A stretch of DNA of 40,382 nucleotides, taken from assembly GCA_964595945.1 (NCBI GenBank), contig CAZQSL010000020.1, forward strand, positions 1 through 40,382, in the 5' to 3' direction. Under the pieces are notes generated by a model. It searched no databases. It was not told the origin of the DNA and saw only the letters and a program-made list of their open reading frames with translations. Below are positions 1 to 8,620 of the stretch, in pieces. Every line of letters starts with the position of its first letter. The first letter of the stretch is position 1. Origin of the DNA: CAZQSL01 sp964595945 (GTDB taxonomy: Bacteria > UBP15 > UBA6099 > JAJRTR01). The position numbers were made by a program, and so were the translations under genes.

Positions 1-270
1 GGCTGTCGGGGTCGGTGAGGTTGCGCTTTGTGCCTGGGGCTGGCGTGTCGTCGGGCGGGGTGGGTTTGCGGCCACGTTTCTTGCGCCCGGTTTCTTCCTC
101 TTCTTTTGTTCGTGCGTCGATCCCGGCCTGTTTTTCGGCGGCGGCTTCGGCGGCTTCGCGCTCCATGTCCCGCATGAGTTCTTCAATCTTTTCACGGCGC
201 TTCCTGGCGTTGGAAAGCTCAGGGGGCAGTTCGTCGCCGCGTTTGTCCGGCCCGTAGAGCCGGTCTTCGG
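1..270 (-). pseudogene. IS1182-type transposase, internal fragment
   Basis: The minus-strand reading frame runs off the left edge of the window. It contains LYGPDKRGDELPPEL, an Arg/Lys/Glu-rich helix, the basic stretch KKRGRKPTPP, and KRNLTDPDSR. This order (YGPDRRGDELP, charged helix, RGRKPKPP, QRNFTDPESR) is the signature of the central part of IS1182-family transposases, just before their DDE core. Homology ends near base 270. The roughly 45 codons read upstream, to an in-frame stop at 416-418, do not resemble the family N-terminus and overlap an IS5-type fragment on the other strand. The element has therefore lost its 5' half. Family assignment is from remembered motifs. The DDE residues lie outside the window. 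Confidence 0.75.
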
Positions 271-478
271 CCACATGAAAACCGACGGACGCCTCGGCCG
301 CAACCACCTCGCAGACAGTCTCGGCGACTCCCTCAACTCCATCCTCAGCGCCTGCGGCCAAAACCTCAGAAAACTCCTCCGGAATTTTCTGCGCCTGCTC
401 TCGCTTTTCCATTTTTCACTACCATTTTTCGCAAAATACCCCGCCCAACCCAAATTGTCGCCTATACCTCTTTTGTGA
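254..478 (+). pseudogene. IS5-type transposase, C-terminal remnant
   Basis: The plus-strand frame reads VEPVFGHMKTDGRLGRN, then HLADSLGDSLNSILSACGQN and a Leu/Phe-rich tail ending in TGA at 476-478. Many IS5-family (DDE_Tnp_1) transposases end this way: IEPVIGHLK, DGRLGRN, a GDAxNAxLxAAGxN helix, then LLRWLRxLL. The Glu of VEPVFGH corresponds to the last catalytic Glu of the DDE triad. Everything upstream is missing, because bases before about 254 read as a different transposase on the opposite strand. The remnant is followed about 100 bp later by a repeat end (510-580) that is probably the right terminus of the same element. Confidence 0.7.
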
Positions 479-509
479 AAAATACCCTTTTTCAGGGACG
501 ACTAGCTAT

Positions 510-580
510 CAACTGATGCAATGCAGTTATACACTGGCTTTGTCTACAAGTATTGTTAATGTTTGACAGCGGTATGGTAT
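510..580 (+). repeat. dispersed repeat, copy 1 (probable IS right end)
   Basis: A 31-bp block beginning CAACTGATGCAATGCAGTTA and a 24-bp block ending GACAGCGGTATGGTAT are identical to copy 2 at 28293-28364. They are separated by 16 diverged bases here, 17 in copy 2. The distal end (GCGGTATGGTA) matches the inverted-repeat end of the small element at 28263-28363. This copy lies just after the IS5-type transposase stop codon, so the simplest reading is that it is the right-hand end of that insertion sequence. No matching left end is visible. Confidence 0.7.
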
Positions 581-756
581 AAAAAGCAAAATGTCGACTT
601 CGCTTAAAACGAAAACCCACAGGAATTGCCCGCAACCTGCAAGGCAAATCCCTGATGCTATAACAAATCACCAGCAAGATGCTTAACTGAACGGTATTGA
701 CTGTAATATTCACCTACTACAAAAAGGGGAAACTGCGATAGATACAACACCAGACC

Positions 757-787
757 AAAAAACGCGGCCCGTGTGGGCCGCGTTTTT
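757..787. terminator. bidirectional intrinsic terminator
   Basis: A perfect 13-bp stem (758-770 pairing with 775-787) has a GTGT loop and a GC-rich core of CGCGGCCC/GGGCCGCG. It is flanked by A and T runs that provide a U-tract in both directions. It lies about 130 bp beyond the stop codon of the minus-strand SDR gene and probably ends that operon. Confidence 0.85.
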
Positions 788-914
788 GGGGCTGGTGATA
801 GTTGGCAAGGACGGTTCTTGTGTCTCGTCAGTGTTGAGTAGTTCTTGAGATTGCCATGAGGAGGGCGGACGCGCCACCGCGGATATCCCTCTGTCTCGTA
901 CTGGGGGCATAGGG

Positions 915-1736
915 TCAGTCAGCGTTGCGCATCTTTGCAACGTATTTCTGGGTGTAGCACATGAAGTCGTGGACGAGCCGCGGGCTCATGCGTTCGAGCT
1001 GCCATGAGAATCTTGCATAGGCTGAAGGCAGGATGATGTCTTCGTTGCGATCCATGGCGGCGATGATACGTTTGGCGCAGGTTTCGGGCGTGATGCCTGG
1101 TGCGGCGTTGGCGATTTTGAGGAGTTTTTCGCGGTCAGCGTTGATGACACGTGAGGTTTCGAAGATGCTTGTCTTGACACGTGCGGGACATACGACACTG
1201 ACTTTGACACCGAGTGGGGCAGCTTCGATGCGAAGTGCCATCGAGAGGCCAACGACTGCGTATTTGCTTGCGGTATACGAGATATGGTTTGGGTACGGTA
1301 CAAGTCCGTCGAGTGATGCGGTGTTGACGATGTGGCCTGATCCCTGTGCGACCATGCCGGGATATATGGCTGAAATGCCGTGGATGACGCCGTAGAGATT
1401 GACGTCGATGACCGAGCGCCAGTCATCCAAAGAAAAGTCGCGTGCTTCGCCGCCGATGCCGATGCCAGCGTTGTTGAAAAGGTAGTCGATACTGCCTCGA
1501 TCAGTGCGTATTTCTTCGGCGAGTGACGTGAATGCTTTTTCGTCAGCCACATTGAGTGCGCGCGCTGTCGAGCTGCCGCCTGCCCCCGTGATCCTGGCGG
1601 CTGTTTCTTCGGCGGCTTCTGCTTTCAGGTCGCACGCTACTACATGTACTCCGCGTTTTGCCATTGCTACTGACAGTTCGCGGCCAATGCCGCCTCCGGC
1701 TCCGGTGATGATTGCTGTCCTGATTTTGTTGGCCAT
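915..1736 (-). CDS. SDR family NAD(P)-dependent oxidoreductase
   Basis: This 273-residue protein is a classical short-chain dehydrogenase/reductase, a cytoplasmic enzyme that oxidises or reduces an alcohol/carbonyl pair using NAD(P). It has the nucleotide-binding TGAGGGIG at residues 11-18, NNAG at 88-91, Asn113, Ser141 of the SLDG segment, and the catalytic pair Tyr154/Lys158 in YTASK. An Asp at position 36 after the second beta strand favours NAD(H) over NADP(H). The substrate cannot be deduced. The C-terminal region, about 70 residues beyond the core, has a basic end. It is the last gene of a probable three-gene minus-strand operon, 74 bp behind the phosphodiesterase gene. The proposed start has a GAAAGG sequence upstream at somewhat long spacing. 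Confidence 0.9.
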   Translation of the reverse strand: MANKIRTAIITGAGGGIGRELSVAMAKRGVHVVACDLKAEAAEETAARITGAGGSSTARALNVADEKAFTSLAEEIRTDRGSIDYLFNNAGIGIGGEARDFSLDDWRSVIDVNLYGVIHGISAIYPGMVAQGSGHIVNTASLDGLVPYPNHISYTASKYAVVGLSMALRIEAAPLGVKVSVVCPARVKTSIFETSRVINADREKLLKIANAAPGITPETCAKRIIAAMDRNEDIILPSAYARFSWQLERMSPRLVHDFMCYTQKYVAKMRNAD

Positions 1737-1810
1737 GTGTGTTTTTACCTTTCGTGGCAGTTATTGTAGTGCATGTGACCCGGTGTGTGAAAACTATTCG
1801 CGCCAGGTGA

Positions 1811-3289
1811 TCAAAGCACAGGGAGGACTTTTCCGTTGGCTCGCGGCATTGTGACTCCTACCATCGCGGCGGCTGTGGGAGCCCAGTCGATGGTGAATGC
1901 TTCGGGGATTTCCCCTTTTTTTATGCCGGGACCGCTGAAGATCATCGGGACGTGTGAATCGCTCGGCATGAGGCTGCCGTGCTGGCCGGGATGCCAGCCG
2001 TCCCGCGTGTTGATGTTAAAGAAATTCTCGTCGTCGAGTACAATGAGGATGTCGGCGTTTTTGGGTGAGTCTGCGCCGCTGATGCGTTCGATGGGTTTGA
2101 CGTATTTTGTTTTCCCTTTGAAATACTCGGCAAGCGGGACAATTGTGCCGGCTCCGTCGTAGGGCGGTTTGTTGACATAGACACCGTAGGGTTCGTCGAA
2201 TTTTTTGCGTGTGAGCAGAAAGTCGAGATAACCGGGAAATTCCCATGACGAGAATGGTTCGATGCGGTCTTTCGCCTTGAGTGCATTGTTGAGGACGGGT
2301 ACGATGTCCTTTTCGTAGTCAGGCTGCGTTTTCCAGTTTTTGCTCGCGCGATCCTTGACGTAGAGACCGACCTTGTTGCCGTTGCCGAATGTCACCACCA
2401 CATCCATCGGTTCTATGTCCATGTCGGAATAGCCCCAGCTTACATTCTGATACCCGGCATTTTGGCAGATCGGGTAAAAATCCTCATACCACATGCAACG
2501 GTTGATGAGTTCTTTTGGCATTGTCGTCTGGCCATGATCGGCGACGATGGTCCAGTAGAGTTCGTCATTGGGGACTATTGCCTTGAGGCCGGCTTCGAGT
2601 TTTTCGAGTTGAGGATTGATGAAGTCGCGAAGATAGTCTTCGTGGCCTTCGACGCCGTGTCGGTGTCCGTGGCCGTCGTGTCCGCCGAACCATAACGAAA
2701 GGAGGTCAGGCATCTTTTTGCGGCACTGTTTGAGTGCTTTGGGGACGAGTGTTTTTTCGTAGAACTGATAAGGTTTTTCGAGCTGGTCGACCATCGCGTA
2801 GCGGATCATATCGCCCCTTCCAAGTTTGACCCATTTTGTGGCGCCCTTGCCGATGTAGTGAAAAAAAGTGTACGAGGTTTTGCCGGCGCGGGTGAATTCC
2901 TCATATATGGTTGGTTCCTTGATGTCATTGTTGACTGCGCCGCCTGTTTTGAGATCGGGCAGGAAAATCGTCGGCAGGCCGAATAGCTTGCGGTCCATCG
3001 AATCAAGCGCGTATTTCATGCCCGCGATATATGACTTGCCTTGCGCAGGAGTTGCGAATCTATCCATCCACTCATTGTCGAGTATCCCGGTGTTTTTATA
3101 CCAGCAACCAGTAAATAGTGACGTGCAGCAACTGATCGTCGTCGCCGGAAACATCGTGGCCGCATCTTTCACCATTGTCCCATTTTCCGCGAGCCGGGTA
3201 AAAAATGGAGCCGTCCCCGCATTGATCATCCTGTAAAGTGTATCCCTGTGGCAACCATCTATCCCGATCATTATCAGTCGTTTCGCCAT
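1811..3289 (-). CDS. alkaline-phosphatase-superfamily phosphodiesterase
   Basis: This is a type I phosphodiesterase/nucleotide pyrophosphatase-like enzyme of 492 residues, which would hydrolyse a phosphoester or phosphodiester with two metal ions. From the chosen start, IGIDG supplies the first metal-ligand Asp (residue 11). FPATTISCCTSLFTG (47-61) carries the Thr that acts as nucleophile in this superfamily. Further metal ligands are seen in the His-rich GGHDGHGHRHG segment, in VADHGQTT, and in HPGQHG near the C-terminus. The frame is open 14 codons further upstream, but the ATG at 3289 has GGAGGAGG just before it and begins directly with the first beta strand. No signal peptide is visible, so it is probably cytoplasmic. 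It lies between an EamA permease and an SDR gene in one orientation. The substrate is unknown. Confidence 0.85.
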   Translation of the reverse strand: MAKRLIMIGIDGCHRDTLYRMINAGTAPFFTRLAENGTMVKDAATMFPATTISCCTSLFTGCWYKNTGILDNEWMDRFATPAQGKSYIAGMKYALDSMDRKLFGLPTIFLPDLKTGGAVNNDIKEPTIYEEFTRAGKTSYTFFHYIGKGATKWVKLGRGDMIRYAMVDQLEKPYQFYEKTLVPKALKQCRKKMPDLLSLWFGGHDGHGHRHGVEGHEDYLRDFINPQLEKLEAGLKAIVPNDELYWTIVADHGQTTMPKELINRCMWYEDFYPICQNAGYQNVSWGYSDMDIEPMDVVVTFGNGNKVGLYVKDRASKNWKTQPDYEKDIVPVLNNALKAKDRIEPFSSWEFPGYLDFLLTRKKFDEPYGVYVNKPPYDGAGTIVPLAEYFKGKTKYVKPIERISGADSPKNADILIVLDDENFFNINTRDGWHPGQHGSLMPSDSHVPMIFSGPGIKKGEIPEAFTIDWAPTAAAMVGVTMPRANGKVLPVL

Positions 3290-3358
3290 TGTTCCTGTGT
3301 CCTCCTCCGATGCGACAAGCATCCTTCCCAAAGTTGTTTTCGCGCGTACATGCGCATA

Positions 3359-4231
3359 TCACTTCGTACCATAATAACCGCACAACACCGCCGCTGCAAA
3401 GATAAATATCATTCCGGTCCAGTGCCGCCTCCGTGGCTTTTCTCCCAGAAAGACCACTGAACCCAAGAAAGTAAATGGAATAATTGTAGAATACAGAGGA
3501 GAAAATACAGATGCCGGAAGGCCGTCGAGCCCAGCCGTAAGCAGTATGTCCGCTACGATGAGTGCCACGCCCGAAAGATAGCTGATGAGAAATCCGCGCA
3601 GACTCATACGGCCTCGCGAAAAAAATCCCGCGACGATAAAAAAAACGCCTGCCCCGCAGAATTTCACAAAAACGAAAGCCGGATATGGTATTCCGTGAAT
3701 GAATGTTTTATTCATGACCGTTGTGAAAGCCCAGATCAAAGCAAGTCCGAAAGCGATTGGCACCGCTGGCTTCCACCGGCCAAGACCTTCCTTAGCGGCT
3801 GGCGCCATCATTACTATCCCGGCCATAAGCAACACCAGTACCGGCCCCATTGCGGGAAACCACCTGTCACCAAGCATCAGCATCGACAACGCCACGCTCC
3901 ACACCGGCAATGAATTTGCCACCGGCCCCACTCGCGACATGCCATCCCTCGTCGCCACATAAAAAAACATCCAGCTCCCCACGCCCCACCCGAGGATCGC
4001 GATCACGGCGGCCTTCGCGGCATCCACTCCGCTGATCTGCGGTATCACCGAACCCGTAGAGCCATACATCACCAGCCAGCTTAGGGGTATGACTCCCGCA
4101 AACCGCACCACACACGCTCTCAGCGATCCTATCGACTCAGCGCCAGCCTTGCCCATCACCTGCGCGCATGCACAGATCATGCATCCGAGTATGGTATATC
4201 CAATCGGTGCCAATGCGCCGTGTGCCATCAT
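3359..4231 (-). CDS. EamA/DMT family permease
   Basis: This 290-residue, strongly hydrophobic protein has about ten predicted membrane segments arranged as two repeats of five, the pattern of the EamA (drug/metabolite transporter) family. The second half contains the typical TTVMNKTFI helix and a C-terminal FLGEKP segment between helices, the conserved Gly-Glu-x-Pro of the last EamA hairpin. It is likely an inner-membrane exporter of a small metabolite. The ligand cannot be read from the sequence. Translation starts at one of two adjacent ATG codons, preceded by AAGGGG. It is the first gene of the minus-strand operon, with the phosphodiesterase 69 bp downstream. Confidence 0.88.
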   Translation of the reverse strand: MMAHGALAPIGYTILGCMICACAQVMGKAGAESIGSLRACVVRFAGVIPLSWLVMYGSTGSVIPQISGVDAAKAAVIAILGWGVGSWMFFYVATRDGMSRVGPVANSLPVWSVALSMLMLGDRWFPAMGPVLVLLMAGIVMMAPAAKEGLGRWKPAVPIAFGLALIWAFTTVMNKTFIHGIPYPAFVFVKFCGAGVFFIVAGFFSRGRMSLRGFLISYLSGVALIVADILLTAGLDGLPASVFSPLYSTIIPFTFLGSVVFLGEKPRRRHWTGMIFIFAAAVLCGYYGTK

Positions 4232-4387
4232 GCAAACCCCTTCTGCCGGTACGGCATCCCCAACATTCTATCATCCGAAATCAATTTGCCCTATCCGCCA
4301 CTCTAAATTATCATATAATTTCAGTCGCAAGACCGATGGCACCCCCAATGCTACCGGACAGACGCCGCACAGCAACAGGAGCACCTT

Positions 4388-7117
4388 ATGCAGCCAGTCG
4401 CCAGAAGGCAACTTCTTTTTTTTGTCCTCATCATCCTCACAATCGCATCATCAATGCGCGCCACCGCCGCACAGCATGATAAACGACTCCTCGTCATCGT
4501 CGCCGACCGCATCGGCATGCACGACTGGGCTTCTGACACTACACGGATGCCCAACCTTCGCAAAGCTGAAAAGATCGGCGCACTCGGACTCATGGTCACT
4601 AAAACCGAAATGCGCGACAGCGAATCAGCTGCCCATGCCACACTCGGCGCCGGGCTTTCGTCCGCTAATGTATCACTCGGCGCACTCGGATACGATGCAG
4701 ACGAGCCATTCTCCCCTCTTGCGGAAGAAATGATGTCAGACGACACTACAGCTCACATCTCCGGCACCGCCGCTGACGAACACGACGCACGCACCGGCAT
4801 GAGGCACGGCCGTACAAAGATCGTCAACCTCGGCATCGGCCCACTCGTCACCATGAACGCCGAAACCGACTGGCAATCGCGCCCCGGCGCGCTCGGCGAC
4901 GCACTTCGCGCCGCTCACATCACGACTTCCGTCATCGGAAATTCCGATTTCTACTCCGACAGATACAGATATGCCACAGTTATCGCAATGGACTCTCATG
5001 GCCGTGTCGACAGAGGCCTCGTCGGCGGCTCGATCTCAGTACCTGACGCGAGCGCGCCAGGCGGCTTAGCGCTCAACATCCCGCTCCTCCATGCCACCGT
5101 GCTCGACGAACTCCGCACCGCCGGGTTTGTCATCGTTGACTTTGGCGACACATCTCGCGCCGACCGATTTACGACAGTCGCCACTCCAGAAGGCGCTTTC
5201 AAGGCACAGGTCTGGTCACTTCGCCGCCTTGATGCTTTCATCGGGTTCATCCTCAAAAACGTCGATCTGACGACAACTCAGGTTATCGTGCTTTCGCCCA
5301 CGCCACACCGCGGAGCGTCGCAGATCAAGATGACGCTCACGCCCATTCTCGTCTTCGGCAACCAGATATCCGGCGCTCCGGCCATGCTCGTCTCCAATTC
5401 CACAAAACGTGACGGCATCGTCATCAACACCGACTTCGCCCCCCACGTCTGCTCATACTTCGGCATCAAATCACCCGCCGACTTTGTCGGAGCACCCTTC
5501 GCCGCCGCAAAGCATAAAGACGCGCTCACGCAACTCGTTTCCATCCACGACCGCGACGCTTTCGTCGAAAATCAGATGCCCCTGCTCAAAAAGATCATCA
5601 TCTGGTTACTTATTGTTCTCATAGCCTGTGTACTCACGACCATACGGATGGATCGCGCCGACCTGACGCCGAGCCATGCTTTTCTCACGGCAATCTCATG
5701 GGCACTCATGATCTCGTGCTCGATGTTCCTTTCCTTTCTTCTCATTTCCGGATTCCCCGCAATCAACACCCCGGTGCTGTTCCCCACCACATTCATTCTT
5801 GTGAGCTTCCTGATCGCCACCATGATGGGGATGTTTCGCACGCCACATCACTCATTCATATTCCTGTCAGCCACATACATCGCCGTCATCATTATCGACC
5901 AGCTCGCCGGGGGGCCGCTCATAAAGCATTCCGTACTCAGCTACTACCCCCAGATGGGAGCGAGATTCTACGGCATAGGCAACGAATTCGAGGGCATAAT
6001 GGTCAGCGCTCCGGTGATCCTAACCGGGCTGCTGCTCGATGCGCGGCGCGAGTGGGAAAAGTACATCAAGCCCGCTGCCGCACTCCTCATGGCATTCTGC
6101 CTGTACATCATCGGCAGCCCCTCCATCGGCGCAGATTTCGGCGGCATCCTGTCATGCTCCGTTGCATATATTGCCTTCGCCATACTCCTGTACGCCGACC
6201 GCATCAACTGGAAATCCGCACTGCTCGGACTCACGGTGATCGTGCTGCTTGTCGCGGCAACTGTCTTCGTCGACGCGATTGTCCTCGGTGGCAAATCGCA
6301 CATGGGACAACTCGTCGCACGTATGATCCACGACGGCAACGCTGACGAATTCACCAAAGTCGTCTTCCGCAAACTGGCCACAAACATCCGTCTCCTGCAA
6401 GTCTCGTCATGGAGCATGCTGTTCATAGCGGCAATCTCCATCTCACTGCTATTCCACTTCTTCCCGGCAAAAACAATCAAACGCATCTTCGAGCGTTATC
6501 CATTTTTCGAAAAAGCATACATGGCCTCCATCTACGGCGGGCTCGCCGCATTCGCCCTCAACGACTCGGGCATTGTCCCCGGGGCTATTTCCATAATCCT
6601 ATCATTCGGTTCATTATTCCTTCTCATTTTCAACACTGACTTCAACAAACCCATCCAGGCAAAAACAATAAAGCCCATCGCAAAAAAACATGACATCACG
6701 GTTCCCATCCCACCGGCTGCCCCCCTCGACAGCACAACGCGCCCGCAGCAATCCAGCCACCATCGCCCGCGCCATCACGACAGCAGGCCACCACATCAGC
6801 AACGCAAACCCTCGCAACCCCAGAGCACACCCGATCGTAGAGAAAATACCGGCAAACATAAAAGTCAACCGACTCAGACTCACCGCCCTTCACAGCCACG
6901 TCCCCAGAAGCAGACATCTCAAAATCCTGTTACGGGCAAGCAACAACATGACACCAGACCACAAACGCCCCCCACCCATCCTCATCCACCAAAGGACTCC
7001 AAAAGTGACACACAGCATCCGGACGGCACGAATAAAACTGCCAACCGACGTCGCCGCCACTATCACAAACCCTCCGGACCTCGGACTCCCCCCCCCACGG
7101 ACAAAGACAAAAAATAA
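4388..7117 (+). CDS. membrane protein with phosphatase-like exported domain
   Basis: A 909-residue protein in three parts. Residues 1-28 form a signal anchor or signal peptide. Residues 30-385 look like a divergent alkaline-phosphatase-superfamily domain: VIVADRIGMHDW in place of the usual metal Asp motif, and SESAAHATLGAGLSS where the nucleophile region would be. Residues 400-750 hold about nine membrane helices, including the motif ARFYGIGNEFEG. I recall a related YGIGNEYMG motif in long uncharacterised bacterial membrane proteins with the same N-terminal domain. The last 150 residues are a low-complexity Pro/Gln/His/Lys/Arg tail ending in RRRRHYHKP and a Lys-rich terminus, probably cytoplasmic and disordered. 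AGGAG lies six bases before the ATG and TATAAT lies at 4314-4319. Function is unknown; envelope polymer processing is a guess. Confidence 0.75.
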   Translation: MQPVARRQLLFFVLIILTIASSMRATAAQHDKRLLVIVADRIGMHDWASDTTRMPNLRKAEKIGALGLMVTKTEMRDSESAAHATLGAGLSSANVSLGALGYDADEPFSPLAEEMMSDDTTAHISGTAADEHDARTGMRHGRTKIVNLGIGPLVTMNAETDWQSRPGALGDALRAAHITTSVIGNSDFYSDRYRYATVIAMDSHGRVDRGLVGGSISVPDASAPGGLALNIPLLHATVLDELRTAGFVIVDFGDTSRADRFTTVATPEGAFKAQVWSLRRLDAFIGFILKNVDLTTTQVIVLSPTPHRGASQIKMTLTPILVFGNQISGAPAMLVSNSTKRDGIVINTDFAPHVCSYFGIKSPADFVGAPFAAAKHKDALTQLVSIHDRDAFVENQMPLLKKIIIWLLIVLIACVLTTIRMDRADLTPSHAFLTAISWALMISCSMFLSFLLISGFPAINTPVLFPTTFILVSFLIATMMGMFRTPHHSFIFLSATYIAVIIIDQLAGGPLIKHSVLSYYPQMGARFYGIGNEFEGIMVSAPVILTGLLLDARREWEKYIKPAAALLMAFCLYIIGSPSIGADFGGILSCSVAYIAFAILLYADRINWKSALLGLTVIVLLVAATVFVDAIVLGGKSHMGQLVARMIHDGNADEFTKVVFRKLATNIRLLQVSSWSMLFIAAISISLLFHFFPAKTIKRIFERYPFFEKAYMASIYGGLAAFALNDSGIVPGAISIILSFGSLFLLIFNTDFNKPIQAKTIKPIAKKHDITVPIPPAAPLDSTTRPQQSSHHRPRHHDSRPPHQQRKPSQPQSTPDRRENTGKHKSQPTQTHRPSQPRPQKQTSQNPVTGKQQHDTRPQTPPTHPHPPKDSKSDTQHPDGTNKTANRRRRHYHKPSGPRTPPPTDKDKK

Positions 7118-7162
7118 CCGCCAGCCACTTCACGCTGCCGCCGAATGGAGATAAACGACAAC

Positions 7163-7465
7163 ATGGAAATCAGCGAATTTCAAAATACCATCAGGGAAAT
7201 CTATTTCAAAAAGGATTCCGACCGCGGTCTTCCAGGCACATTCGCGTGGTTCGTCGAAGAAGTCGGCGAACTCTCACGCGCCCTCCGTCGCGGCACTCAC
7301 GCACAGATGGAGGAGGAGTTTTCTGACGTCTTCGCTTGGCTCGCCTCACTCGCTTCTATCGCGGGCGTCGATCTCGCCGACGCTGTAGAGCGCTACCGCG
7401 AAGGCTGCCCCAAGTGCAACAGCTCGCCATGCAGATGCTCCGAGCCACATTCGGGGGACTACTGA
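7163..7465 (+). CDS. MazG-like nucleotide pyrophosphohydrolase
   Basis: This is a small all-alpha protein of about 100 residues. It has the MazG metal-binding pattern: WFVEEVGELSRAL, then EEEFSDVFAWL, which provide the ExxE and ExxD residues that bind magnesium. Such enzymes hydrolyse a nucleoside triphosphate to the monophosphate and pyrophosphate. The protein ends with CPKCNSSPCRC, a four-cysteine tail that could bind zinc. I recall similar tails in single-domain MazG-like proteins. An upstream in-frame ATG at 7145 lacks a ribosome binding site, whereas the ATG at 7163 has GGAG upstream, so the later start is preferred. It precedes the sugar kinase gene by 60 bp and probably shares its transcript. 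Confidence 0.85.
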   Translation: MEISEFQNTIREIYFKKDSDRGLPGTFAWFVEEVGELSRALRRGTHAQMEEEFSDVFAWLASLASIAGVDLADAVERYREGCPKCNSSPCRCSEPHSGDY

Positions 7466-7525
7466 CCACCACTCCATATCCCAGTCGGAGCCTGCACATA
7501 CTCTGCATCACACGAAGGACTTGTC

Positions 7526-8620
7526 ATGACAATGCCCACAACACGCACAATATCCGCCCCGGGCCGTATCTGCCTCTTCGGCGAACACCAGGATTACCTC
7601 GGCCTTCCAGTCATCGCGGCCGCTGTCGATCTACGCACGGTTTATACCATTACTCCGGCGACTTCGGACAGCATCACCCTCACGCTACCAGACACGGGAG
7701 AGACCCACACATTCGGAGGCGGCGGGCAGTTGCCATACCGCAACAGACGCGACTATCTGCGCAGCACATATAACATCATGCTACGGCGCGGATATGCGTT
7801 TGACGCCGGCCATGAGATTTCCGCCACAAGCAGGGTACCGATCGGTAAGGGATGCGGGAGTTCGTCAGCCATGCTCGTCGGCTGGGCTGCCACACTCGCT
7901 GCAGTGGCCACGCATGGCGATCCGCTTTCGCCCGCCGATGCAGCAGAAACCGCCTTCGAAGCCGAAGTCACCGAATTCCGCGAACCTGGCGGACGCATGG
8001 ATCACTACTCTTCGGCCTTCGGCGGTATAGTTTTCATCATGCCCGGCGAGCAGACGACAGTACGCGCTCTGCGCCCCCAGTTCCCAGGTGCCATCATCAT
8101 TGGTGACTCGCTCCAGCCCAAGGACACCACGGGCGTCATCGGCGGAGTACGGCACCGCTCAGAGTCGGCCCTCGCCACACTGCAACAGACCCGCCCAACG
8201 GCCAGATGGGAGAATTTGACCGCCGCCGATATTGATTGTATGCTTGATAGTGGCTGCGGCGATGAGGCGCAAGTACTCAGGGCAAACATGCAAAACCGTG
8301 ACATCACGCGCCGCGCACTCGAACTTTTACAAGATGCCACACCTGATCCTCACGAGATCGGCACTCTGCTCACACGGGAGCACGCACTGCTCACAGGAGT
8401 GCTCGACACATCGACCAGCCGCATCGACGACATGGTCGCGGCAGCAGTCGGATCAGGCGCGTATGGCGCAAAGATCAATGGCTCAGGCGGCGGCGGCACA
8501 ATGTTCGCCTTCGCCCACCACGAAAAGGCAGACGCCGTGGCTTTCGCAATCGAATCAGCAGGCGGCATCGCCATCATTACCGGTATCGACACCGGGCTTA
8601 CGGAGGTTTCTCACAGATGA
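7526..8620 (+). CDS. GHMP kinase, galactokinase-like sugar kinase
   Basis: This 364-residue kinase of the GHMP superfamily is likely to phosphorylate the anomeric carbon of a free sugar. It shows all three family motifs: APGRICLFGEHQDYLGLPV at 11-29, which corresponds to the galactokinase signature; PIGKGCGSSSAM at 105-116, the phosphate-binding loop; and KINGSGGGGTMFAF near the C-terminus. The GGRMDHYSS segment probably carries the catalytic Asp. AAGGA lies six bases before the ATG. Its stop overlaps the start of the downstream nucleotidyltransferase (ATGA at 8617-8620), so the two are translationally coupled. A sugar-1-phosphate made here would be the substrate for the next enzyme. The exact sugar is not evident. 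Confidence 0.9.
   Translation: MTMPTTRTISAPGRICLFGEHQDYLGLPVIAAAVDLRTVYTITPATSDSITLTLPDTGETHTFGGGGQLPYRNRRDYLRSTYNIMLRRGYAFDAGHEISATSRVPIGKGCGSSSAMLVGWAATLAAVATHGDPLSPADAAETAFEAEVTEFREPGGRMDHYSSAFGGIVFIMPGEQTTVRALRPQFPGAIIIGDSLQPKDTTGVIGGVRHRSESALATLQQTRPTARWENLTAADIDCMLDSGCGDEAQVLRANMQNRDITRRALELLQDATPDPHEIGTLLTREHALLTGVLDTSTSRIDDMVAAAVGSGAYGAKINGSGGGGTMFAFAHHEKADAVAFAIESAGGIAIITGIDTGLTEVSHR

Larger units (their letters stand above)
479..914. other. intergenic region with IS end and terminator
   Basis: No convincing coding sequence is present between the IS5 remnant and the SDR gene. The stretch contains the dispersed repeat at 510-580 and a strong hairpin terminator at 757-787. Bases 790-914, between the terminator and the SDR stop codon, show nothing recognisable. 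The short open frames here have neither a ribosome binding site nor familiar motifs. Confidence 0.6.

Noticed and set aside
4968..6486. Long antisense reading frames opposite the membrane protein, and similar ones opposite the giant gene and the FG-GAP gene
   Set aside because: They mirror the codon bias of the real genes, have no ribosome binding sites and give proteins without recognisable motifs.
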